DNA of 6,581 bases, taken from positions 11,172-17,752 of the forward strand of contig PBXE01000048.1 of the NCBI GenBank assembly GCA_002727485.1, in the 5' to 3' direction. Every line of letters begins with the position of its first letter. Position 1 is the stretch's first letter. The stretch is from Methanobacteriota archaeon (lineage in GTDB: Archaea; Thermoplasmatota; Poseidoniia; Poseidoniales; Poseidoniaceae). Positions 1 through 5,097 of the stretch are shown here, in pieces. Under the pieces are notes generated by a model. It made no database searches and had not been told where the DNA came from. It saw only the letters and a program-made list of their open reading frames with translations. The position numbers and the translations under genes were made by a program.

Positions 1-947
1 GAATTCATTCCAACATATATTTTATTGAGTCTGCCAAATTGGTCGTCAATAATCTTGAAATCATATATTCTATGAAAAAATGACGTCCGGTATTCCTCTT
101 GTAAGTTATTGAAATTTAATGATAATATTCCTTTGAATGTGTCATTTTCTACCGCTAGATGGAACATATTCCCATTCCTTGCAAAATTTAAATTGACGGC
201 ACCTTCAAATCTAACTTCACCGTTAATACTACCACCTAGGTTTCTTGAAACAACGACACCTTTGTCGCCCACCAGAATATAATCTTCCCCATCTGGAGTC
301 CATTTACAATCGACGACACCCTCGCTATCCAAGCTGCGATAAGTATCGACTAAAGTTCCATTCTGATTCCACAATGCATACCTACCTGACTCATCTCCAG
401 TAATCAAATATTCTCCATCACCTCTATATTCGACGCAGGTAATTTCTACGTGATGTACGCTATGTAGAGTATTTTTTATCGACATGTCAGAATTGCGTAA
501 AATCACAACATCGCCATCTTTACCGGGAGTGGCAATAAAGTCACCAGATGGATGCCACGATATGTCTTTAGAATTATAATCAGAATACCCCTTCTTGTCT
601 AATAATATTAATTGATTGAGATCTAAAATATTCAGAGTTTTAGGTTCTTGTACTGAATAAGCACGGTTTAATGCCAAGAATTCACCTGTTTCTGAAGCAG
701 AAATATAGGAAACTCCGGGTATATCAAAAGTTTTCACGACTGTTTTATCATTTCTATCATATATAGTTAGAACATCATTATGAACAGCAACTATGTAGTC
801 ACTTGTAATTTCTAAATGAGTAGTCTCTGTAATATCCCCGCTAGAATTTACAGAATCTAAGTATGTCAAACCACTTGGTGTGGCAGTGACTAATCCAGAA
901 AATAGGGGAAATAAAATTAGTAAGCAAGCTAAATTTAGACAACGCAT
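1..947 (-). CDS. Secreted WD40/beta-propeller-like protein, 3' end cut by window edge
   Basis: Reading the minus strand from the ATG at 947-945 gives 315 codons with no stop up to the window edge, so the C-terminus is missing. Residues 1-22 form a classical Sec signal peptide: a basic start (MRCLN), a hydrophobic stretch (LACLLILFPLFSGL) and a small-residue cleavage site VTA|TPS. The protein is therefore probably exported or anchored outside the cell. Several WD40-like blades follow, visible as recurring patterns such as ISWHPSGDFIATPGKDGDV, VEYRGDGEYLITGDESGRYALW and CKWTPDGEDYILVGDKG, each with the aromatic-x-P/G-DG(E)-hydrophobic signature and a Gly-Asp turn. The ATG is the first start after an in-frame upstream TGA. 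A G-rich stretch (GGGGCGG on the coding strand, within 951-958) lies a few bases upstream as a ribosome binding site. It is transcribed divergently from the mqnD-like gene. Specific function and ligand are unknown; a beta-propeller scaffold is the safest statement. Confidence 0.85.
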   Translation of the reverse strand, partial: MRCLNLACLLILFPLFSGLVTATPSGLTYLDSVNSSGDITETTHLEITSDYIVAVHNDVLTIYDRNDKTVVKTFDIPGVSYISASETGEFLALNRAYSVQEPKTLNILDLNQLILLDKKGYSDYNSKDISWHPSGDFIATPGKDGDVVILRNSDMSIKNTLHSVHHVEITCVEYRGDGEYLITGDESGRYALWNQNGTLVDTYRSLDSEGVVDCKWTPDGEDYILVGDKGVVVSRNLGGSINGEVRFEGAVNLNFARNGNMFHLAVENDTFKGILSLNFNNLQEEYRTSFFHRIYDFKIIDDQFGRLNKIYVGMN

Positions 948-1092
948 AAAGCCGCCCCGGTCTGTCCATCACAAACCAATTTGAAAGCATGTCGGAATAA
1001 AACATTCATTGTTGCATCATCTCATGGGTATTCACACAGCGTTAAGTACTGATGTTAGGAGGTATTTTCATACAATGGTATGTGGGGTTAAC
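948..1092. promoter_or_regulatory. Divergent intergenic region with possible promoters
   Basis: This stretch separates the minus-strand propeller gene from the plus-strand mqnD-like gene and must hold both 5' control regions. The best TATA-like candidate is GGAATAAAACA at 994-1004. Read on the plus strand it would place initiation near 1025; read on the minus strand (TGTTTTATTCC) it would place initiation near 970. Neither matches a strong archaeal TATA box, so this is only a suggestion. A textbook ribosome binding site, AGGAGGT, lies at 1057-1063. No RNA gene or convincing operator palindrome was seen. Confidence 0.35.
1057..1063 (+). promoter_or_regulatory. Strong Shine-Dalgarno AGGAGGT upstream of the mqnD-like gene
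   Basis: A perfect AGGAGGT precedes two in-frame ATGs. The spacer is 11 bases to the ATG at 1075 and 29 bases to the ATG at 1093. A second, weaker site, GGGG at 1084-1087, lies 5 bases from the ATG at 1093. Which start is used is therefore undecided on ribosome binding site grounds alone. Confidence 0.55.
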
Positions 1093-1971
1093 ATGAGTGG
1101 AGAATTAGCACGCGATGAAGACGGCAATTTGATAGTTAGAATTGGTCATTCCCCTGACCCAGATGATGCGTTTATGTTCCATGCTCTTACCACCAACGCA
1201 TTCCCTACTCCTGGATATAAATTTGTACATGAACTTCAAGACATTGAGACACTTAATCATAGAGCCATGAATAAGGATTTGGAAGTATCAGCAGTTAGCA
1301 TACATGCTTACCCTGAAATTTCAAATGACTACGCTTTGATGAATTGCGGAGCTTCAATGGGAGAAGGCTATGGTCCGATGATTGTAGCTAAATCCGGAGT
1401 TAGTATGGAGGATGTCAAGAAAAACCCCATTGCCGTTCCAGGGCTAAAAACCAGTGCCTATTTAGGAATTAAATTATGCTGGGGTGACCTTCAATATGAA
1501 GTCGTACCCTTTGATGAAATAATACCAAAAATACTCACAGGCGAATACCTATCGGGATTAATTATTCATGAAGGTCAATTAACCTATGTCGATCATGATT
1601 TGGATGTTTTAGTTGATTTAGGTAAGTGGTGGAATAATTTGACAGACGGATTACCAATGCCACTCGGCGGAAATGTAGTAAGAAGGGATTTAGGAGAGAA
1701 AGTGATGGAAGATATCACGAAATATACCAAAAAAAGCATAGAATTTGCTATATCTAATCCTGATGAAGCACTTGAATTTGCAAAAAAATGGGGCAGAGGA
1801 ATTGATGACGCAACCAACCAAAAATTCGTCACAATGTACGTAAATGAACGTACGATAGATTACAAGAAAGAAGGAAGGGATTCAATCAGGAAGTTTATCT
1901 CTGAAGGGCAAAGGATAGGATTAATTCGAAATGACTTCGATACAAAATCAATGAAATTCATTGGCGAATAG
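1093..1971 (+). CDS. mqnD: MqnA/MqnD-family enzyme, probable 1,4-dihydroxy-6-naphthoate synthase
   Basis: The predicted 292-residue protein belongs to the MqnA/MqnD periplasmic-binding-protein-like fold family. MqnD converts cyclic dehypoxanthine futalosine to 1,4-dihydroxy-6-naphthoate in the futalosine route to menaquinone. Diagnostic blocks, from this start, are: SPDPDDAFMF (residues 20-29), matching the SPxPND/SPDxDD N-terminal loop; DIETLN (50-55); the AVPG strand near 114; IIHEGQLTY (157-165), whose His159 corresponds to the proposed catalytic His of MqnD; VDLGKWWNN (174-182); and GLPMPLGGNVVRRDLG (186-201). No signal peptide is present, so it is cytoplasmic rather than a transport binding protein. 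The start at 1093 gives a family-like N-terminus; 1075 (strong but distant AGGAGGT) and 1009 are in-frame alternatives. Its stop abuts the next gene, so the two are probably co-transcribed. The loop reads SPDPDD rather than the SPCPND of characterised MqnD, so MqnA-like or divergent activity remains possible. No other mqn gene is in view. Confidence 0.82.
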   Translation: MSGELARDEDGNLIVRIGHSPDPDDAFMFHALTTNAFPTPGYKFVHELQDIETLNHRAMNKDLEVSAVSIHAYPEISNDYALMNCGASMGEGYGPMIVAKSGVSMEDVKKNPIAVPGLKTSAYLGIKLCWGDLQYEVVPFDEIIPKILTGEYLSGLIIHEGQLTYVDHDLDVLVDLGKWWNNLTDGLPMPLGGNVVRRDLGEKVMEDITKYTKKSIEFAISNPDEALEFAKKWGRGIDDATNQKFVTMYVNERTIDYKKEGRDSIRKFISEGQRIGLIRNDFDTKSMKFIGE

Positions 1972-2454
1972 GTGAGTTATTTGGACACTAAAAGTTCGAA
2001 GCCTGATATCTCCGAATATGGGAGTGTAGATCCAGCACCACCCTCAAAGGTTCAAAATATTGCAAAATTGGAATCAATTCTAGTAGATGAAAGTATGCGA
2101 ATGTTTGAAAGAATGCGAGTAGTATTCACTTTAAGAAATATAAATTCCAGTGAATCAATCGATGCGCTAAGCAAAGGATTCAAATCCGGAAGCGCATTAT
2201 TGCGGCATGAGATTGCTTACGTGATGGGGCAAATGCAGAACAACCACGCACTTCCTATTCTTGAGAATGTACTTTCTGATGAAGATGAGCACGTAATGGT
2301 AAGGCATGAAGCAGCTGAAGCATTAGGTGCAATTGGCGACATTAGAGCAAAAAATACTCTAGAAATGTATCTTGAACACAATCTGCCTGAAATCTCTGAA
2401 TCATGTGAAGTCGCACTAGATTTACTCGCACATCATAACTCAGAATTAGTTTGA
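1972..2454 (+). CDS. Half-length deoxyhypusine hydroxylase-like HEAT-repeat protein
   Basis: This 160-residue protein resembles the C-terminal half of eukaryotic deoxyhypusine hydroxylase (DOHH), the di-iron HEAT-repeat enzyme that hydroxylates deoxyhypusine on eIF5A. Compared with human DOHH recalled from memory, shared blocks are YGSVDPAPP (16-24), DESMRMFERMRVVFTLRN (39-56), GSALLRHEIAYVMGQMQ (73-89), MVRHEAAEALGAIG (109-122) and ESCEVALDLL (143-152). The metal-binding dyads are His79-Glu80 and His112-Glu113. Their 33-residue spacing equals that of human 56/57-89/90 and 207/208-240/241. The eukaryotic enzyme has two such halves in one chain; this one has a single half, so a homodimer would be needed to supply four dyads. 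The GTG start directly follows the mqnD-like TAG with no intergenic base, implying translational coupling. No clear ribosome binding site is seen, and the conserved part starts only at residue 16, so a slightly later start cannot be excluded. No deoxyhypusine synthase or aIF5A gene is in the window, so activity is inferred from motifs only. The alternative is a generic PBS-lyase/HEAT scaffold. Confidence 0.8.
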   Translation: MSYLDTKSSKPDISEYGSVDPAPPSKVQNIAKLESILVDESMRMFERMRVVFTLRNINSSESIDALSKGFKSGSALLRHEIAYVMGQMQNNHALPILENVLSDEDEHVMVRHEAAEALGAIGDIRAKNTLEMYLEHNLPEISESCEVALDLLAHHNSELV

Positions 2455-2496
2455 TGCACATACACATTCAAAGACTATGTCGTTCTAGGAAGGAAT

Positions 2497-2503
2497 GAGG
2501 CGG
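2497..2503 (+). promoter_or_regulatory. Shine-Dalgarno GAGGCGG before the mini zinc finger gene
   Basis: GAGGCGG lies 5 bases before the ATG at 2509. The context TGAGGCGGATATAATG is nearly the same as that before the RDD-like gene (TGAGGTGATATAATG). This supports the short gene being real and fixes its start. Confidence 0.6.
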
Positions 2504-2508
2504 ATATA

Positions 2509-2712
2509 ATGCCACACGACCATATTGAACTAGCGCAAACTCCGAATGGAGAATTAGGCCCTCGATGCAAAAGTTGTGGTGTAAGGCTCACTTTTGGTGA
2601 AGCGATGGTCGTTGACCGCGATTATTATTGCTGGGAGCATTATGTTCAACTAACAGGTGCGGACACTGCAACTGTCGAAATCGTACGAGAAACCCGTTTC
2701 TGGAAAGAGTGA
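2509..2712 (+). CDS. 67-residue treble-clef/LIM-like mini zinc-binding protein
   Basis: This small protein carries four likely zinc ligands, Cys20, Cys23, Cys41 and His44, in a C-x2-C-x17-C-x2-H arrangement. The first knuckle is RCKSCGVRL and the second YYCWEHY. That spacing resembles half of a LIM domain or a treble-clef finger. There is no signal peptide or membrane segment. The start is supported by GAGGCGG 5 bases upstream. It lies 54 bases after the DOHH-like gene and its stop is 43 bases before the chosen priS ATG, so it is likely in the same transcript. The role is unknown. Nucleic-acid or protein binding is plausible for such fingers, and its place next to priS is suggestive but not proof of a replication role. 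The function is not recognised from sequence. Confidence 0.65.
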   Translation: MPHDHIELAQTPNGELGPRCKSCGVRLTFGEAMVVDRDYYCWEHYVQLTGADTATVEIVRETRFWKE

Positions 2713-2755
2713 AGGTTCAAAGTATTCCAGCAATCCCGTAAGAATTGGGGGAACT

Positions 2756-3949
2756 ATGTCAGGTTGGGCTAAATTTGCACATAGATTCACCCAGTATTAT
2801 AGGACTGCTCCAATGTGGTCTCCACCTAGGTTGAAAAGTAGGGAATGGATGTTCATTCCATTTGGCCCTGCAAAACCTATCAGGCACAAGGGATTTTCAG
2901 ATATTAATGAAGTTCGTAATTTTGTCTGTAACAGTCCATTCCACTCCTGTTTTTATTCTACTGCTTACTGGAAAAATCCACATCAACTGAAAATGGCAGA
3001 TAAAGGATGGTTGGGCGCAGACCTCATTTTTGACTTGGACGGAGACCATTTGCCAGGTGTAACTGATAGGGATTTCCCTGGCATGATAGAAGTTATTCAG
3101 GAACAAGCGTGGTCGCTTTGGAATGATTTCTTAGAACCCGATTTTGGGTTTAAGCAAGAATATCTGCAGGTAACTTTTTCTGGACACAGAGGATTCCATT
3201 TACATTATAGAGATCCTAAATATTTTCATTTAGATTCAGAAGCCAGACGTGAACTAGTTAGCCATATTAGAGGAGAAGGAGTAGAGGTGACTGACGTTTT
3301 ATCACGTTCAAATCAATCTAACGCAGTAGGTTGGCCAAAAAGAATCAATAACGGAATCAGTTCAATAGTTTCTAAGTTAGATGCAATATATGCTGGTGAC
3401 ACAAAATTACTGGCAACTATGACGAATACTTTACAAGAAATGTTAGATCGAGAGGGAATAAAAGGACTTCGTGGAAAAGCTAGCGTTGAGAAACTTTCGG
3501 AATTAATGCAAGCAGACGGGCGCAGAGAAAGAGTACTAGATGGTAGATTATCTGCTTTGAACAATCATGCATTGTTGTTTCAAAATATCTTGCGAGCAGA
3601 CTCTGGTGTAGTGTTGGGGAGTGCGGGAGAAACCGATGAGGTTGTTACTATAGATACGAGAAGACAAATCAGATGGCCCGGGTCTTTACATGGAAAATGT
3701 GGATTGAGAGTAACGGAATTGCCGTTGGATAGATTAGATCCCAATTCATCTGATGCTTTCGATTGTCTCTCCGAGGGTATCGCTTTGTCACGCGAAAAAG
3801 AATATGATTTAGAAATTATAGCTGAAGATGTGGTTGCTAGATTTGATGATAGAATAATTGAGGCGACTGTAGGAGATAAGTTAACTATTCATGAAGCAGG
3901 AGCTACATTTCTAATTTTGAAAGGATGGGCTAGATTTTCTGATAAATAA
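2756..3949 (+). CDS. priS: DNA primase small (catalytic) subunit PriS
   Basis: This 397-residue protein is the catalytic subunit of the archaeal/eukaryotic-type primase. With PriL it synthesises primers for DNA replication. Diagnostic motifs are DLIFDLDGDH (89-98), with catalytic metal-binding Asp93 and Asp95; SGHRGFHLH (142-150), the SGxRGxH nucleotide-binding motif; and IDTRRQIRWPGSLHGKCG (299-316), carrying the third carboxylate Asp300 and the R-x-PGSLHGK signature. Length is at the upper end for archaeal PriS. The start at 2756 is chosen because GGGGGA lies just upstream, because MSGWAKFAHRFTQYYR looks like a family N-terminus, and because the in-frame GTG at 2657 would overlap the zinc finger gene by 56 bases. 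The Cys-rich zinc knuckle found after the DxD motif in Pyrococcus-type PriS is not visible. Cys58, His63 and Cys65 lie before it but do not form that pattern. PriL is not in the window. Confidence 0.95.
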   Translation: MSGWAKFAHRFTQYYRTAPMWSPPRLKSREWMFIPFGPAKPIRHKGFSDINEVRNFVCNSPFHSCFYSTAYWKNPHQLKMADKGWLGADLIFDLDGDHLPGVTDRDFPGMIEVIQEQAWSLWNDFLEPDFGFKQEYLQVTFSGHRGFHLHYRDPKYFHLDSEARRELVSHIRGEGVEVTDVLSRSNQSNAVGWPKRINNGISSIVSKLDAIYAGDTKLLATMTNTLQEMLDREGIKGLRGKASVEKLSELMQADGRRERVLDGRLSALNNHALLFQNILRADSGVVLGSAGETDEVVTIDTRRQIRWPGSLHGKCGLRVTELPLDRLDPNSSDAFDCLSEGIALSREKEYDLEIIAEDVVARFDDRIIEATVGDKLTIHEAGATFLILKGWARFSDK

Positions 3950-4023
3950 TTCGTAAATTATCATGTTAATCTATGACAATGTTCAAGACTAGGTTACTGT
4001 CCACCTAATATGAGGTGGATACT
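3950..4023 (+). promoter_or_regulatory. Intergenic region between priS and the proline-rich gene, possible promoter
   Basis: This is the largest gap between plus-strand genes, 74 bases. It begins with an AT-rich stretch, part of the small inverted repeat ATAATT-CGTA-AATTAT (3946-3961) that overlaps the priS stop codon. TAAATTAT (3954-3961) could serve as a weak TATA element, with initiation around 3985 and a leader of about 40 bases containing the hairpin at 3998-4021. This would make the next two genes a separate transcription unit. The assignment rests on composition and spacing only. Confidence 0.3.
3998..4021 (+). promoter_or_regulatory. Hairpin sequestering the Shine-Dalgarno of the proline-rich protein gene
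   Basis: The arms TGTCCACCT (3998-4006) and AGGTGGATA (4013-4021) can form a 9-base-pair stem including one G-U pair, closed by the six-base loop AATATG. The 3' arm contains most of the ribosome binding site GAGGTGG (4012-4018) that serves the GTG at 4024. The 5' arm CCACCT acts as an internal anti-Shine-Dalgarno. Folding in the mRNA would therefore hide the ribosome binding site. As DNA, the core CCACCT-AATATG-AGGTGG is also a palindrome that could bind a dimeric regulator near the transcription start. Formation in vivo is inferred. Confidence 0.55.
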
Positions 4024-5088
4024 GTGGGGCTAGGTAAAAAGAAGAAGAAAGGTACAGAAATGCCACCACCACCAGGTATGCCATTACCTCCAATGCCGCC
4101 GCCACCAGGTATGCCACTGCCTGTAAACCCCCCTGCTCCGGCACAAGCATCTCAACCCGCACCAGCGCCAATCCCTGCACCTGCAGAGGCCAACCCAATC
4201 CCTACACAACCTCCGGCTGCTGCTGGATTGCCACTTCCAACAACACCAATTCAAGATACTCCTGAACCCGCTCCCTCGGATGAAGAAACGGGTTATTCTA
4301 GTCTTTACGCAAAGAAGAGTGGGAAACCATTGAAACAAGTTTACGGCCACATAGATCGAATAAGCCATGGGGAGATAGGCAGTCTTCTAGATAGGTATTC
4401 AGATAGATTCGGGCATGAATTAGATCGTGATATCATAGTAATGCGTAAAGTAGAACGCGAAGAAAAAGCGGCAGAGATTAGAGATTCGCCAACAGTTCAA
4501 CTACTCAATCAAGAAGAAGAGGAAGAACAATTGCATGACGGGGATACTCTCGTTGAACTTCATTCACAATTAGGTATAATTGAAAGTGAGTTAAGACGTT
4601 TAAAGCCTGAATACCAGGCAGCCAAGTCCGAAGGTGACAGGGAAGTACTTCGCGAATTAAAACCAATTCTTCAAGAATTAATGTCAGAAAGAAAATTATT
4701 GAAAGGGATTATCTCTGGGGAGATAGACATAAGCGAGTTAAATTCTGACGATTCTGATGAAGAAGATGAATCTGAGGATGAATACGAAGATACACATGAA
4801 GAGGAAGTCGATTCGGATGACATATTCCTTACATTTGTAGAAATTGTTGACAACCTGTTAGGAAGCAATCTCCCCGAGGATGCAATTAACGAATTCACAG
4901 AATCAGAAGGATTTGAAATTTACAAGGAAGTTGGTTCGAGTCCCGAAAATGCCAATGAGGAACTTCGTTCTGAGTTTTTCAGAGTAGTGGACTCCTTGCT
5001 TGGAGGAATGCCGGAAGAAGCTGTAGAAGAATTCGTTCAATCTCCAGATTTCGACATATACCGTACAATTGGTGGAATGTATAACTGA
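4024..5088 (+). CDS. Proline-rich, acidic coiled-coil protein with C-terminal tandem helical repeat
   Basis: This is an unrecognised 354-residue soluble protein with a modular layout. It has a basic start, MGLGKKKKKG. A proline-rich low-complexity region (about 13-85) begins with two perfect-register 11-residue units of the form MPPPPGMPLPx. A conserved-looking segment (about 91-145) includes SLYAKKSGKPLKQVYGHIDR and LLDRYSDRFGHELDRDI. A charged helical/coiled-coil region (about 145-235) includes ELHSQLGIIESELRRLKPEY. A highly acidic Asp/Glu/Ser linker (about 241-266) follows. Last comes a duplicated helical motif, FVEIVDNLLGSNLPEDAINEF at 271 and FFRVVDSLLGGMPEEAVEEF at 318. The GTG at 4024 is preferred over the in-frame GTG at 4015 because GAGGTGG lies 5-6 bases before 4024, whereas 4015 falls inside that site. 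The gene is 9 bases from the RDD-like gene, whose ribosome binding site overlaps this stop codon, so the pair is a tight operon. Proline-rich plus acidic disorder suggests a scaffold or adaptor; no enzymatic motif was seen. Confidence 0.75.
   Translation: MGLGKKKKKGTEMPPPPGMPLPPMPPPPGMPLPVNPPAPAQASQPAPAPIPAPAEANPIPTQPPAAAGLPLPTTPIQDTPEPAPSDEETGYSSLYAKKSGKPLKQVYGHIDRISHGEIGSLLDRYSDRFGHELDRDIIVMRKVEREEKAAEIRDSPTVQLLNQEEEEEQLHDGDTLVELHSQLGIIESELRRLKPEYQAAKSEGDREVLRELKPILQELMSERKLLKGIISGEIDISELNSDDSDEEDESEDEYEDTHEEEVDSDDIFLTFVEIVDNLLGSNLPEDAINEFTESEGFEIYKEVGSSPENANEELRSEFFRVVDSLLGGMPEEAVEEFVQSPDFDIYRTIGGMYN
4060..4125 (+). repeat. Tandem 33-base duplication encoding two MPPPPGMPLPx units
   Basis: Two adjacent 11-codon units, 4060-4092 and 4093-4125, encode MPPPPGMPLPP and MPPPPGMPLPV. 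The codons differ at several third positions, so the repeat is maintained at protein level and is not a fresh DNA duplication. Confidence 0.75.
4834..5073 (+). repeat. C-terminal tandem helical repeat (two copies of about 34 codons)
   Basis: Copy 1 spans 4834-4935 and copy 2 spans 4975-5073. Aligning them with one gap gives about 16 identities in 33 positions, including F..(I/V)VD.LLG, P-E-x-A, E-F, S, F, I-Y and a closing G. The consensus is roughly Fxx(I/V)VDxLLGxxPEdA(I/V)xEFxxSxxFxIYxx(I/V)G. The copies are separated by a short acidic linker. Confidence 0.7.
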
Positions 5089-5092
5089 GGTG
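5087..5092 (+). promoter_or_regulatory. Shine-Dalgarno GAGGTG overlapping the upstream stop codon
   Basis: TGAGGTGATATAATG joins the two genes. The TGA stop (5086-5088) supplies the first bases of the ribosome binding site, 5 bases before the ATG at 5098. This arrangement indicates coupled expression of the two genes. Confidence 0.65.
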
Positions 5093-5097
5093 ATATA

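Noticed and set aside
1..6. Window begins with GAATTC, possibly a cloning boundary
   Set aside because: The same hexamer occurs several times inside the window (for example near 671, 4889 and 5029), so it is not informative.
1009..1092. Longer mqnD-like start at 1009
   Set aside because: The extra residues do not resemble the family N-terminus and the perfect AGGAGGT at 1057 would fall inside the gene. The ATG at 1075 stays a real alternative.
2657..2755. N-terminal extension of PriS from a GTG at 2657
   Set aside because: It would overlap the zinc finger gene by 56 bases, lacks family-like sequence, and a G-rich ribosome binding site sits directly before the ATG at 2756.
3998..4021. Reading the hairpin as a priS transcription terminator
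   Set aside because: No T-run follows it, archaeal termination depends mainly on T-tracts, and it overlaps the next ribosome binding site.
4015..4023. GTG at 4015 as start of the proline-rich protein
   Set aside because: This GTG is part of the GAGGTGG ribosome binding site; the GTG at 4024 has proper spacing and gives MGLG, like the MGLL start of the neighbour.
4084..4368. Minus-strand reading frames opposite the proline-rich gene, and similar ones opposite mqnD, priS and the RDD-like gene
   Set aside because: They are antisense shadows: low-complexity translations (Trp/Arg/Cys-rich or Ser-rich), no ribosome binding site, and fully covered by well-supported plus-strand genes.
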